From positions 15,841 to 79,840 of the forward strand of contig CAYPNF010000041.1 in NCBI GenBank assembly GCA_964411985.1: a stretch of DNA of 64,000 nucleotides. The letters are read 5' to 3'. The notes beneath the pieces are model-generated. The model did not search any database. It saw only the letters and a list, made by a program, of their open reading frames with translations, and was not told the origin of the DNA. Of this stretch, positions 34,076-43,172 are shown in pieces. Each line of letters begins with the position of its first letter. Positions within the stretch are counted from its first letter, which is position 1. Source of the DNA: CAYPNF01 sp964411985. Lineage in GTDB: Bacteria > Verrucomicrobiota > Verrucomicrobiia > Limisphaerales > J093. The translations under genes and the position numbers were made by a program.

Positions 34076-35323
34076 TTACCGTCCAGCCGCGCCACTACTC
34101 GCTCGAGTCCCGCCGGCGGGCGCCGCAGCTTTGGTCCCGGTCGTGGCAGGTGTCGCCGCCGGTCTGCTTGTAGGGGCGTTGGTAGCCCGCGTGACGGCCG
34201 CCTCTCCCCCGGCCGCCAGGCTCTTCGCCAGCTTCTCACGCTCCTCCTTGGGGGTCTCCAGCGAAACCACGTCTCCAGGCGAAAGCCCTTTTTGGATTTC
34301 CGCGTAAAAATAGTCAGATACACCCACCTCCACGATTCGCTTCTCGAAGCCGTCCGGTTTCTGGACGTAGACAAAGCGCTCCCGTTGCTGGGTGTCCGGG
34401 TTCATCTCGGTAAACACCGAGGCCAGCGGTACCGCTAGAACGTTGTCTGCCGCTGCCACTGGGATCTTAATGTTGGCGGTCATGCCCGGCCGAACCCCCT
34501 GCCCCACTTCCTTGAGCAGGATACGCACCGAGAAACCTTTGATGTTGTTCTTGATCGTCGCTTGAGGGGCAATCCTCTCCACCACGCCTTTGACTTTCAG
34601 GCCCGCCACCGCCTCTACCGTGACCTCCACTTCCTGCTCCACCCGCAAACGGGGAACATCGGCCTGGTTCACGTGGGCGTTAATGATCATGGCGTTCAAA
34701 TCCGCGATGGTGAGAACCTCGGTCCCGCTGTTGAAGCCACCCGACCCGGACACCGCCTGCCCGATCGATACGGGACGTGTGAGAACCGTACAATCGAACG
34801 GGGCCCTCACTTCAGTCTTACTGAGACGCTCTTCCAAAATGGAAAGATCTTTCCGTGATCGGTCGAGGGAGTTCTTGGCCAGCTCGTACTGGGTCTTACT
34901 GTTCTCGTAAAGCTCCTCCGAAATCAACTTCTCCGCCCGAAGTTCGACCGCCCGCTTGTAGTTCCTCTCCGCTTGCTGCAATTCCAGGGTGGAACGTTCC
35001 ACCGTCGTCATGGTCGAGGCGTACTGAGTGCGCAGCTCTTTATCGTCCAACCCAAAAAGCAAATCCCCTTTCTTCACCCGATCCCCCAGATCCACCGGGA
35101 GCTTCTCGATCTTGCCGTTGATCTCTGGCCGAACCGAGACCTGCTCTGCCGGACTGATTTCCCCGGCGGCTGATACCCCAAAGACAATATTGGTCTGGAT
35201 CACGGGAGCCGTGGTAGGCCGGCCAGCGGCAGCCTGTGGCTGTTTCGCCTGCCATTCACGCCAGCGTACAAACCCATAACCAGCAGCGCCCAACAACAAA
35301 ACCAGAACAATCCATTTTTTCAT
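34076..35323 (-). CDS. Periplasmic adaptor (membrane fusion) protein, MacA-like
   Basis: This is a 415-residue adaptor with an N-terminal membrane anchor (WIVLVLLLGAAGYGFVRW). A split lipoyl-like domain (EQVSVRPEINGKIEKLPVDL and GRVKKGD-type turn) flanks a coiled-coil hairpin (about residues 110-190: LELQQAERNYKRAVELRAEK). Beta-barrel and membrane-proximal domains follow. The last 40 residues are Ala/Thr/Pro-rich and low in complexity. It should link the inner-membrane permease pair to an outer-membrane channel, but no TolC-like gene is in the window. It is the first gene of the operon. Confidence 0.92.
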   Translation of the reverse strand: MKKWIVLVLLLGAAGYGFVRWREWQAKQPQAAAGRPTTAPVIQTNIVFGVSAAGEISPAEQVSVRPEINGKIEKLPVDLGDRVKKGDLLFGLDDKELRTQYASTMTTVERSTLELQQAERNYKRAVELRAEKLISEELYENSKTQYELAKNSLDRSRKDLSILEERLSKTEVRAPFDCTVLTRPVSIGQAVSGSGGFNSGTEVLTIADLNAMIINAHVNQADVPRLRVEQEVEVTVEAVAGLKVKGVVERIAPQATIKNNIKGFSVRILLKEVGQGVRPGMTANIKIPVAAADNVLAVPLASVFTEMNPDTQQRERFVYVQKPDGFEKRIVEVGVSDYFYAEIQKGLSPGDVVSLETPKEEREKLAKSLAAGGEAAVTRATNAPTSRPAATPATTGTKAAAPAGGTRASSGAAGR

Positions 35324-35648
35324 TCAGCACTCCGGAAGACCGGTTTCGGCGTCAGCAACGACCCGGCATCTGCATTCAGCGGTCCCTTCCGCTCGGAAGA
35401 ACATCCACAGGGACACTCATCAAGGCTACTATCTGACCTTGACTTGGACGTACCACACGTCAGGCACATTCATCCTTTCTGGAATCCCTACAGAAAGCAG
35501 CTCAACTATTTTGTGAACAATTACTTATGCCTGTTTCGCTCGCTGTGCGAGCCTGAAACCACTATTTCCACCCGATTCACGCAAAGCGCAGGTGTTCCTT
35601 ACCATTCCGAGCGTGACAGAGCGACGGAGCTTTGCCAGACTCGCTTCC
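35324..35648. other. Divergent intergenic region between export operon and cyclophilin genes
   Basis: This 325-base region should hold promoters for both directions. No canonical -35/-10 pair or long dyad was recognised, and no coding region is supported. An upstream extension of the cyclophilin frame exists, but it would precede a clear signal peptide. Confidence 0.5.
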
Positions 35649-36281
35649 ATGTTCAAGTTGATTTTCGCGACACTCTGCTGTGCTACACTCGCACTCTGTG
35701 CTGCTGACGCTCAACCCGATAAGGCGGGAGCCGCAGCGACACCCGCTGCTCCAGCTTCCACCAACGAGGTCGCAGTCATGAAAACCTCGGAAGGAGAAAT
35801 GGTCATCGAGTTCTGGGAAGATGTGGCTCCGAAAACGGTTGAGAATTTTAAGAAACTCGCCAAACAGGGTTTCTACGACGGGACTGCGTTTCATCGGATT
35901 ATCAAAGGTTTCATGATCCAGGGCGGCGACCCCTACACGAAAGACCAAGCGCTTTCCGACAAATATGGCAGCGGCGGCCCCGGATATACCATCAAGGCGG
36001 AATTCAACAAGCGTCACCATGGCCGAGGGGTCCTCTCCATGGCTCGCCGGGGCGACGACATCCACTCCGCCGGCAGTCAGTTCTTCGTGTGTCTGGGCGA
36101 CGCAGACAGCCTGGATGGGCAATACACCGGTTTTGGAAAACTTCTCAAGGGCGACGAAGTCCTGGGGAAGATTGGTGACACGCCCACGAAGCTGAACAAG
36201 TACGGCACGGAGAAAAGCGTCCCAGCCAACCGGGTATCGATCGAGTCCGTCAAGATCGTTCCCGCCAACACTCTGAAATAG
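35649..36281 (+). CDS. Exported cyclophilin-type peptidyl-prolyl isomerase
   Basis: The enzyme isomerises proline peptide bonds. After a signal peptide (FKLIFATLCCATLALCAADA) comes a cyclophilin domain with the family blocks FKKLAKQGFYDGTAFHRIIK, GFMIQGGDPYTKD, GVLSMARRGDDIHSAGSQFF and FVCLGDADSLDGQYTGFGKL. The catalytic Arg is in FHRI. The alanine-rich linker before the domain and the signal peptide predict a periplasmic location. It is followed by a closely similar gene without a signal peptide. The ATG at 35649 is chosen over an upstream start at 35592 because it begins the signal peptide. Confidence 0.93.
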   Translation: MFKLIFATLCCATLALCAADAQPDKAGAAATPAAPASTNEVAVMKTSEGEMVIEFWEDVAPKTVENFKKLAKQGFYDGTAFHRIIKGFMIQGGDPYTKDQALSDKYGSGGPGYTIKAEFNKRHHGRGVLSMARRGDDIHSAGSQFFVCLGDADSLDGQYTGFGKLLKGDEVLGKIGDTPTKLNKYGTEKSVPANRVSIESVKIVPANTLK

Positions 36282-36315
36282 CAGACCCATCCGAACCACC
36301 GATACCCATCACGCC

Positions 36316-36843
36316 ATGCCAAACCCATCTAACGAAGTCGCTGTCATCAAAACCTCTGAAGGCGAAATGGTGGTCACCTTCTGGGAGGATGTCGCTCCGA
36401 AAACCGTGGAGAATTTCAAGAACCTGGCCAAGAAAGGTTTCTATGACGGAACCGCGTTTCATCGAATCGTGAAAGGGTTCATGATCCAGGGTGGAGATCC
36501 CCTCACCAGGGATCCATCCCAGGAGGACATGTGGGGCACCGGAGGTCCGGGCCACAAGGTCAAAGCTGAGTTCAATGATCGCCCACATGTGCGCGGCGTT
36601 TTGTCGATGGCGCGATCGCAACACCCCGACTCTGCCGGCAGTCAGTTCTTTGTTTGCCTCGCCGATGCACGGTTCCTGGATAAGAAATACACCGCGTTCG
36701 GCAAACTCATTCGCGGCGATGAGGTGCTGGAAAAGATCGGAGACGTCCCCACCGTCCGCGGCAATGCAGGCGAATCCAGCAAGCCGACGAAACGGATCTC
36801 GGTGGAGAGCATTCGAATCGTGACAGAAGCCCCGGTGGCTTAG
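36316..36843 (+). CDS. Cytoplasmic cyclophilin-type peptidyl-prolyl isomerase
   Basis: This 175-residue paralogue of the preceding gene lacks a signal peptide and starts almost directly with the domain (NEVAVIKTSEGEMVVTFWED). It keeps FHRIVKGFMIQGGDP, GVLSMARSQHPDSAGSQFFV and YTAFGKLIRGDEVLEKIGDV. The start lies 34 bases after the exported copy, so the two genes are probably one transcript that arose by tandem duplication. Between them they would supply the activity in the periplasm and the cytoplasm. Confidence 0.94.
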   Translation: MPNPSNEVAVIKTSEGEMVVTFWEDVAPKTVENFKNLAKKGFYDGTAFHRIVKGFMIQGGDPLTRDPSQEDMWGTGGPGHKVKAEFNDRPHVRGVLSMARSQHPDSAGSQFFVCLADARFLDKKYTAFGKLIRGDEVLEKIGDVPTVRGNAGESSKPTKRISVESIRIVTEAPVA

Positions 36844-36966
36844 GTCACTTTCCTGCAAGGCGGCTCGGCACTCAGGTGGGAACTCTTGGCCCGATTCGGG
36901 CCAAACTCGACCAGGCCTTTCGAAGGCTGGCACTCAGGGTTTCTACAGCGCACCCGGCGATTCCTC

Positions 36967-37470
36967 ATGGCGCACTATTGGCAAATCTTTCTAGAGCTGG
37001 TGCGCACACCGTTTCTGCACATCGAAACCATCTGGGGGGTCGTCCCGCTCTATTTCGGCTGGATCCTGAACGAGCTCACCTCCGGAAAAGCGTCCTTCAA
37101 TACCGCCACCCAAACCGGCTTCGGCTTCCTCTGGGCCGGTGCCCACTGGACCTGGCAATACCTTGGCGGTGGCGGTGGACGCCCCGGCACGGTGACCGTC
37201 ACCACCCTATTCGCAGTAAATGTCATCGTCACGATCCTGGTCATCCTGGTAGGGTTCGTGGCCTTGGTCAGCGGTCTGCGAAGACGCTTCCCGAAACACT
37301 GCAAGTTTCTCGGACACTCTCGATTCAGTGCCTATTTCATGATCGCCATCTTCCCCATCCAGTCGAATTACCTGCCTTGGTCCTGGGACCGCCTGATTGC
37401 CATCCTCATCTTCGCAATACCGCTCTGGTTCGCGCTCCATATGCTCCTCTCGGTCGTCCGCAGGGACTAA
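36967..37470 (+). CDS. Hypothetical four-helix membrane protein
   Basis: No family is recognised for this protein of about 168 residues. Hydrophobic segments lie at about residues 20-40, 60-75, 88-110 and 130-160. They include TLFAVNVIVTILVILVGFVA and AILIFAIPLWFALHMLLS. The loop between the second and third segments is glycine-rich (LGGGGGRPGT). Tryptophans and a TPFLHIETIWGVVPLYFGW opening suggest an interfacial helix. I prefer the ATG at 36967 because the residues added by the start at 36886 look random. It lies 123 bases after the cytoplasmic cyclophilin gene on the same strand. Confidence 0.6.
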   Translation: MAHYWQIFLELVRTPFLHIETIWGVVPLYFGWILNELTSGKASFNTATQTGFGFLWAGAHWTWQYLGGGGGRPGTVTVTTLFAVNVIVTILVILVGFVALVSGLRRRFPKHCKFLGHSRFSAYFMIAIFPIQSNYLPWSWDRLIAILIFAIPLWFALHMLLSVVRRD

Positions 37471-37557
37471 TCAAAGCTATTTCGATATCTTCATCGGGCA
37501 CTCAGCGTCAGTAAGTCTTTGAATTCCCATGAGTGACGGGTACCGTCTCCCGAGTTT

Positions 37558-38205
37558 ATGTTAAGAGATCCGTTTCAGTTGCCGGTGTTCTTTGATCTGG
37601 GGGCTACGTTCCTCTTTGGTCTCACGGGAGCCCTGGCGGCCATCCAGCGCAAGTACGACCTGGTAGGCGTGTTCTTCTTGGCTCTTACCACCGCCCTAGG
37701 GGGGGCCCTTCTGCGCGATTCGCTTTTTCTCCAACAAGGTCCTCCTGCCTTCGCCAAGGACGGACGCTACCTTTTGATGATCCTGGCGTCGGTCAGCTGC
37801 AGTCTGATGTTCAAGAACCGTGTCAATACCGCCAGCCGGCCCTTCGCCCTAGTGGATGCGTTGGGCTTGGGAGCTTATGGCATCGTGGGGGTGCAGAAAT
37901 CGATGGCCGCCGAACTGAGTATTCCAGCGGCGATCCTCGTGGGAGTCCTGAACGCCTGTGGCGGCGGCGTGCTGCGCGATATCCTCTGCCGCGAGGAACC
38001 CATGGTCTTCAAGCCGGGTCAGTTCTACGTGCTGGCCGCCCTCGGAGGGTGCGTGATGTTTGTCGCCCTCACCGTTCACCTCGGCCTGCCTGGGGTGCGC
38101 GCTGCCTGGATCTCCATTGCCACCACTTTCCTGCTCCGATGGCTCACCATCCAGTTCAATTGGCGCACCACATCACTACACGACTCCCCAGGCATTCAGA
38201 TTTGA
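37558..38205 (+). CDS. TRIC-channel family (UPF0126/YicG-like) membrane protein
   Basis: This 215-residue protein of about seven membrane helices is built from two related halves. Each carries the UPF0126 glycine motif: TALGGALLRDSLF in the first half and ACGGGVLRDILCREEP in the second. Paired FLFGLTGALAAIQRKYDLVG and LGAYGIVGVQKSMAAELSIP blocks precede them. Bacterial members are related to trimeric intracellular cation channels and conduct K+ or Na+; some were earlier linked to glycine uptake. The last 30 residues form a final helix and a short tail. The gene is convergent with the sugar-binding protein gene, with 15 bases between their stops. Confidence 0.92.
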   Translation: MLRDPFQLPVFFDLGATFLFGLTGALAAIQRKYDLVGVFFLALTTALGGALLRDSLFLQQGPPAFAKDGRYLLMILASVSCSLMFKNRVNTASRPFALVDALGLGAYGIVGVQKSMAAELSIPAAILVGVLNACGGGVLRDILCREEPMVFKPGQFYVLAALGGCVMFVALTVHLGLPGVRAAWISIATTFLLRWLTIQFNWRTTSLHDSPGIQI

Positions 38206-38220
38206 TCTCTTGCCCCAAGG

Positions 38221-39198
38221 TCAGGGCAAAGCTTCTCCTCCTTTCTTCGCGTTCTCCGGCGTGAAGAGGCGGGAGCCAAGCGTGATCTGTTTGGGGACTT
38301 TCTCGCCCTTGAGCACCTTGAGGGCGACGTCGATGGCCTCCTGACCGCCGGTGGGATACTGGAAAGTGGCGGCGAGGATCCCCTGGCTTACGTAGGCCAC
38401 ACCCTCCTGCGGCAGCGCATCGATCCCCACAAAAAGGATGCTCTTCTCTCGTCCAGCCGCTTTGGCTGCCAAATACGCACCGTGCGCACCCGGGTCGTTG
38501 TGCGCATACACCAGGTCGATCTGGGGATAACGTGAAAGGGCCGACTCCATCTCTTTGCGGGCATCCGGCTCGAGCCACTTCATGTCAGCCTCGAAAACCA
38601 CTTCGATCCCCGACTTGGCGATACCCTCCACGAAACCGCTATGACGGTCTTGGCCCGGGGGCGAGGTCATCAGACCTTTCAATTCAACAACCTTTCCTTT
38701 GCCACCCAACTTCTGCTTCACCCATTCTCCCGCCGCTTTCCCGATCTTCTTGTTGTCCGCTCCGATGAAGCAGGTGTACTTGTCGCCAATCAGCCCGCGG
38801 TCGAGCACAATGACTGGAATCCCAGCATCCATGGCTTTGGCGACGGGCTCGGTAAGCGGCTGTGCCTCCTTGGGGCTGATGATGAGCAGATCTACCTTCG
38901 CGCTAACGAATTCCTCCACGTGCGCACGCTGTTTCAGGGTATCGTTCTGGGCGTCTTTGAACACCACCTTGAGTTCAGGATGCTGGCTGGCAGCCGTTTT
39001 CACGTTCGCGTTCATCTCCACACGCCAAGGCTCCCCCAGGTTGCACTGGCTCATGCCAATGGTGTAGGTGCGACCTCCAGGCGCCGACTGTGCAGGGGTG
39101 GTCGAGTCGCCCGATTCACGTCCGCAACCGCCCCCCAAACCGACTGCAACAACGGATGCCAACAGCCAGACAACACGGCTTAACGGGATTTGCTTCAT
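38221..39198 (-). CDS. Sugar-type periplasmic binding lipoprotein (RbsB family)
   Basis: This is a solute-binding protein of about 325 residues. Its signal ends in a lipobox (VGLGGGC), so it should be lipid-anchored. The mature part follows the ribose-binding fold: TYTIGMSQCNLGEPWRVEMN, VDLLIISPKEAQPLTEPVAK, IPVIVLDRGLIGDKYTCFIG, GKVVELKGLMTSPPGQDRHS and IDLVYAHNDPGAHGAYLAAK. It would deliver a sugar or sugar-like ligand to an ABC permease or sense it for a kinase. No permease or ATPase gene is adjacent, so it is an orphan here. I chose the ATG at 39198 to start the signal peptide. Confidence 0.9.
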   Translation of the reverse strand: MKQIPLSRVVWLLASVVAVGLGGGCGRESGDSTTPAQSAPGGRTYTIGMSQCNLGEPWRVEMNANVKTAASQHPELKVVFKDAQNDTLKQRAHVEEFVSAKVDLLIISPKEAQPLTEPVAKAMDAGIPVIVLDRGLIGDKYTCFIGADNKKIGKAAGEWVKQKLGGKGKVVELKGLMTSPPGQDRHSGFVEGIAKSGIEVVFEADMKWLEPDARKEMESALSRYPQIDLVYAHNDPGAHGAYLAAKAAGREKSILFVGIDALPQEGVAYVSQGILAATFQYPTGGQEAIDVALKVLKGEKVPKQITLGSRLFTPENAKKGGEALP

Positions 39199-39421
39199 AG
39201 GCAGATCATGACTCCGGTCACCCGAAGGTGGAAAGGAAAAACTCTCAAGTCCATGAAGACCAAGCAACAGCAGCGGAACCTGATCGTTGGTTTTGCTGGT
39301 GTCGGAACTTCAGGAGCGGAAGAAAATGTCGATAAGCAAGGTAGGCCAGAGCGCATAGGCATCAGGCTATGCATGTCATTTTCCGATCTGAGCCATAAGT
39401 AACTTGTCACTAAACACTTAG

Positions 39422-39787
39422 ATGCCAAAGATCAAACTTGCTGCTCTACAGGAGGGCATGTTGGTGGCCGCAGATGTCAAAAACATGGACGACATGTTGT
39501 TGATCCCTGCAGGCTGTGAACTTACGCAACGCCACATAAAAGTACTCCAGACCTGGGGAGTGCTAGAAGTTGAAGTGGAACTTGGAGACGAAACCGAGGT
39601 GGAGACTGATCCCTTGGCCAAGATGGATCCGGCAGAGGCCGCAAAACTGGCGGCGAGCGTGAAGGAGCGGTTCTGGAACTTCGATGAATCGAACCCCGTA
39701 CAACTGGAACTCTTCCAAGCCGTCCTGCGGCGGGCCGCCCGCGACCTGGCAGAATCCCAATCTCGACGTGCCAACCCTGTCTCCTGA
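39422..39787 (+). CDS. Small protein upstream of HDOD regulator
   Basis: This 121-residue protein of unknown function opens MPKIKLAALQEGMLVAADVK, a beta-rich start like that of the DUF3391/HD-GYP N-terminal region. NMDDMLLIPAGCELTQRHIK and VLQTWGVLEVEVELGDETEV follow, and then a helical C-terminal half with VQLELFQAVLRRAARDLAES. It is the first gene of a four-gene set with HDOD, hybrid kinase and receiver-kinase genes, with 8 bases between its stop and the HDOD start. A role as a signalling partner or stabiliser of the HDOD protein is likely from position only. Confidence 0.75.
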   Translation: MPKIKLAALQEGMLVAADVKNMDDMLLIPAGCELTQRHIKVLQTWGVLEVEVELGDETEVETDPLAKMDPAEAAKLAASVKERFWNFDESNPVQLELFQAVLRRAARDLAESQSRRANPVS

Positions 39788-39795
39788 ACGACTCT

Positions 39796-40656
39796 ATGAA
39801 CCGAGATCTTGAGATCATGATCAGCGGCATCCCCAGCCTGGGGTCCTATGCCGGGGTGCTCGAGGAAATCGAAAAAGTGTTGGGTGATCCCTCCTCCACT
39901 CTAGCCAACGTCGGTGAGGTCATCGAAAAGGACCCCGACCTGACAGCACGCCTCTTGAAGTTGGGGAACAGTTCCTTCTTCGGTTTTCCGAGCCGCATCG
40001 AAACCGTCTCCGAAACGATCAGCCTGATCGGCATTCAGCAGGTGCAGGACCTGATTTCAGTAGCCACCGTGGTGAAGATCTTTGAGGGACTCCCGTCGGA
40101 CCTGGTGAACATGGAGACGTTCTGGAAGCACAGCCTAGCCTGTGGAGTGGCGGCCCGCACTCTGGCGCTGGCTCGCCGAGTCCCCAAGCCGGAAAAATAC
40201 TTTGTGGCGGGGCTGCTGCACGACGTCGGACGCCTGGTGCTCTATTCCCGAGATATGGAGAAGGCGCGCGAGGTGTTCAAGTGTTTTCAGAGCGGCAAGA
40301 TGCTGTTGCGTGAGGCGGAGAAACAGACGCTGGGGTTCGACCACGCCGAGATTGGCGAGGCTTTGCTGCGCGCCTGGAATTACCCCGCGAACCTCATCAG
40401 CGGTGTCGCCTACCACCATTACCCCATGGCGGCGGGAGCCTTCCAACTGGAAGCCTCGCTGGTGCACGTGGCGGATGCTCTCGTCAACGCCATACGGCTT
40501 GGCAGTTCCGGAGAACGTTACGTGCCACCGATCAATTTCAAGGCCTGGGAACGCCTCGCCCTGCCGCTCAACGCCGTGGAAAGCACCATCCAGGCGGTCG
40601 AGGCCCAAATCGCTGAGGTAGAACGCGCCTTCCTGACCGCCAAGGGCGCCGCCTAA
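39796..40656 (+). CDS. HDOD-domain signalling protein
   Basis: This 286-residue protein carries an HDOD domain (about residues 10-215), a relative of HD phosphohydrolases often found in signal networks. The blocks PDLTARLLKLGNSSFFGFPS, TVSETISLIGIQQVQDLISV and YFVAGLLHDVGRLVLYSRD are characteristic. His142 and Asp143 form an HD pair. The C-terminal 60 residues form a helical tail (RLALPLNAVESTIQAVEAQI). HDOD proteins often work with kinases to control motility, biofilm or virulence. Only two bases separate its stop from the hybrid kinase start, so translational coupling is expected. Confidence 0.92.
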   Translation: MNRDLEIMISGIPSLGSYAGVLEEIEKVLGDPSSTLANVGEVIEKDPDLTARLLKLGNSSFFGFPSRIETVSETISLIGIQQVQDLISVATVVKIFEGLPSDLVNMETFWKHSLACGVAARTLALARRVPKPEKYFVAGLLHDVGRLVLYSRDMEKAREVFKCFQSGKMLLREAEKQTLGFDHAEIGEALLRAWNYPANLISGVAYHHYPMAAGAFQLEASLVHVADALVNAIRLGSSGERYVPPINFKAWERLALPLNAVESTIQAVEAQIAEVERAFLTAKGAA

Positions 40657-40658
40657 GG

Positions 40659-43172
40659 ATGTTCCACGACACGGATCAGTCCATTTACCCCGAGTTCCTG
40701 CGAACCGGCGTCGCCCACCTCCAACAGGAGGGTGTGGAACATTCGGACCTCCGGGCGCTGTTCAGTGCCTTGGAGCACTTCCAGAGGGATATCAAGGAAC
40801 TCGAAACCGTGGAGGACATCCTCCGGGTCACGCACCTCTACATCGCCGGCCTCAAACTCTTCCAGGTGGCCGGCTGTCACCTGGTCGATCCAGGCACCTT
40901 CGATTTCGAGCCAAAGAGTTGTTATCCGCCTGAAGCAGCGCCGGTGCTCCACCGCCTGGTGGAAGCAGAAATCCGATCGGGCAAATTCGCCTGGGCTCTC
41001 AGGGAACGGGGCGCGGTGATCTTCCAGGGGCGCGATGCGCAGGGGGCAGGCGTGAAGGGGGTGTTTCATCCCCTCAGTGCGGCCAATAAAACCCTGGGGA
41101 TGTTCTGTGGCGTGTTCAAGGAGGAACGGATGGCCTGCCAGGACATGGCGCTGCAACTGCTCGCCATTCTCCTGAGCACCTGTTCTTACGCCCTGGCCTC
41201 GGCTCGCACCGCAGCAGACCTGAAGAACCAGGTGCTGGCCACCAACCTCGACCTCCAGCGTACGCTGCAGGAAAACGAAGTCCTCGCCCGCATCCCCGCG
41301 GAAAGCCCTTCGCCCGTTCTTCGCCTGAGCCGCAGCGGCCGGATCCTTTACACCAACACTGCCGGAGCCTCGGTCCTGGAGCGCTTGGGATGGCGTGTGG
41401 GCGACTTTGCCAGCGGCCCATGGCAGGAGAAGCTGGAGGAGGCCTTTGGCGCGTCCGGCCGATGCGAATTCGAGACGCGGTCCGGAAATCAGATCTTCGC
41501 GTTCGTCGTGGCGGCCGTGCACGCCGCTGGATACGCCAACTTCTACGGTACCGAAATCACGGAACGAAAGAGAGCCGAAGCGGAACTCTATCAGGCGAAG
41601 GAGGCAGCCCAGGATGCGAACCGGGCGAAAAGTGAGTTCCTGGCCAACATGTCCCACGAGATTCGCACACCGATGAACGCCATCCTCGGTTTCACGGAAC
41701 TGTTGGACCGCCATCTCATCGATCCCAAACAGCGTCACTATCTCAAAGCCATCACCTCCAGTGGCCGAACGTTGCTCACGTTGATCAATGACATCCTGGA
41801 CCTCTCAAAAATCGAGGCCGGCAAGATGGAACTGCACTACGAACCCATCTGCTTGTCGCGGCTGATTGAGGAGGTTCTGCACATTTTCTCCGAAAAGGCC
41901 AACGCCAAAGGCCTGCGACTCGCGGCAGAGATCGTTCCTGAGATCCCCCCGCTTCTCTTGATGGATGAGGTCCGAGTTCGGCAAATCCTCTTCAACACCG
42001 TGGGCAACGCGCTCAAATTCACCGAACGCGGGCAAGTTCTGGTGCGAGTCCAATGCCCGGTGCACGAAGCTTCCCAAGTCACGATCCTCCTCGCGGTGGA
42101 AGACACCGGCATCGGGATCGCCCCGGAGCAACAGGCCAGAGTCTTTGAGGCCTTCTCCCAGGCTAGCGGCCAAAGTAGCAAGCGATTTGGCGGGACCGGC
42201 TTGGGGCTCACCATCACGCGGCGGCTGACGGAAATGATGGGAGGCTCGCTCGAAATGCAGAGTCAGGTCGGATCAGGCACGCGACTGCGCTTCACCTTCC
42301 CGAGGATCCGGTCAGCAACGGGAGCGGAGGCGCGCTCTGCCACCAGCGAATCACTGACCGACCTGAGCGATTTCAAATCCGCAACGATCCTTATCGCCGA
42401 TGATGGAGAATTGAACCGCGATCTCGTCAAGGGAATGTTCGAAGGAACACGTCTGCGCCTTCTCGAAGCGGCGGATGGCCAGGAGGCTGTGGACCAAACG
42501 GCCCGGCACCTCCCGGACCTCGTCCTAATGGACATCCGCATGCCGGTGCTCGACGGCGTCGCGGCAGCCCAGCGCATCAAGCAGGATCCGTCGCTGCAGC
42601 GAATACCGATCCTGGCGCTAACCGCTTCCGTGCTCCAGGAAGATGAGGTGCGTGTCCGGACCGTTTGTGACGGATTTCTCCGAAAACCACTTCAGCGACG
42701 AGAATTGGTGACAGAATTGCAGAGGTTTCTTCCGCTGGCTTCTCCCAGCTCAGGGTCCGAGGCTGCCGATCTCAGCCCACCCGAGGTCCAAACGCCACCC
42801 ACGCCTCTGGAGGAGAAGGATCGGCTCGAACTGCTGCGGCGCCTGGGCGAGCAGCAGGCTGGTGTCTGGCCTGGCTTGGTCCAGACCTTGGCCGTCAAGC
42901 GGGTTAGGGCCTTTTCCGACTTGCTGAAGGGTTGGGGCCTGGAGTTTCACGCATCGGGAATCCTGAAATACGCGCAGGACTTAAATGAGAGCACGCAGGC
43001 CTTTGACCTCGACAAGATGAGTTTGTTGCTGCGTAACTTTCCATTGGTTATCGAGGCTGTTGCAGACCGCACAGGTGGGGTCGGCCAGCAGCAACAAAAC
43101 GGCACCGGCGCGGCTCCGTCCGATCAACCAAGACTCAAAACCGTAGCAAAACCGCTCCTCTCTTCCTTATGA
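40659..43172 (+). CDS. Hybrid sensor histidine kinase/response regulator
   Basis: This 837-residue cytoplasmic kinase has no membrane segment. An N-terminal GAF-like region (about 25-190) is followed by a short coiled coil and a PAS-like domain (about 205-305: SPVLRLSRSGRILYTNTAGA). HisKA contains His333 in FLANMSHEIRTPMNAILGF. The ATPase domain shows NTVGNALKFTERG, DTGIGIAPEQ and GGTGLGLTITRRL. A receiver domain (about 575-690) has the phospho-acceptor Asp625 in LVLMDIRMP and a Lys in FLRKPLQ. A C-terminal helical region of about 130 residues could be a divergent Hpt-like domain. Its stop overlaps the next start by four bases. Confidence 0.93.
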   Translation: MFHDTDQSIYPEFLRTGVAHLQQEGVEHSDLRALFSALEHFQRDIKELETVEDILRVTHLYIAGLKLFQVAGCHLVDPGTFDFEPKSCYPPEAAPVLHRLVEAEIRSGKFAWALRERGAVIFQGRDAQGAGVKGVFHPLSAANKTLGMFCGVFKEERMACQDMALQLLAILLSTCSYALASARTAADLKNQVLATNLDLQRTLQENEVLARIPAESPSPVLRLSRSGRILYTNTAGASVLERLGWRVGDFASGPWQEKLEEAFGASGRCEFETRSGNQIFAFVVAAVHAAGYANFYGTEITERKRAEAELYQAKEAAQDANRAKSEFLANMSHEIRTPMNAILGFTELLDRHLIDPKQRHYLKAITSSGRTLLTLINDILDLSKIEAGKMELHYEPICLSRLIEEVLHIFSEKANAKGLRLAAEIVPEIPPLLLMDEVRVRQILFNTVGNALKFTERGQVLVRVQCPVHEASQVTILLAVEDTGIGIAPEQQARVFEAFSQASGQSSKRFGGTGLGLTITRRLTEMMGGSLEMQSQVGSGTRLRFTFPRIRSATGAEARSATSESLTDLSDFKSATILIADDGELNRDLVKGMFEGTRLRLLEAADGQEAVDQTARHLPDLVLMDIRMPVLDGVAAAQRIKQDPSLQRIPILALTASVLQEDEVRVRTVCDGFLRKPLQRRELVTELQRFLPLASPSSGSEAADLSPPEVQTPPTPLEEKDRLELLRRLGEQQAGVWPGLVQTLAVKRVRAFSDLLKGWGLEFHASGILKYAQDLNESTQAFDLDKMSLLLRNFPLVIEAVADRTGGVGQQQQNGTGAAPSDQPRLKTVAKPLLSSL

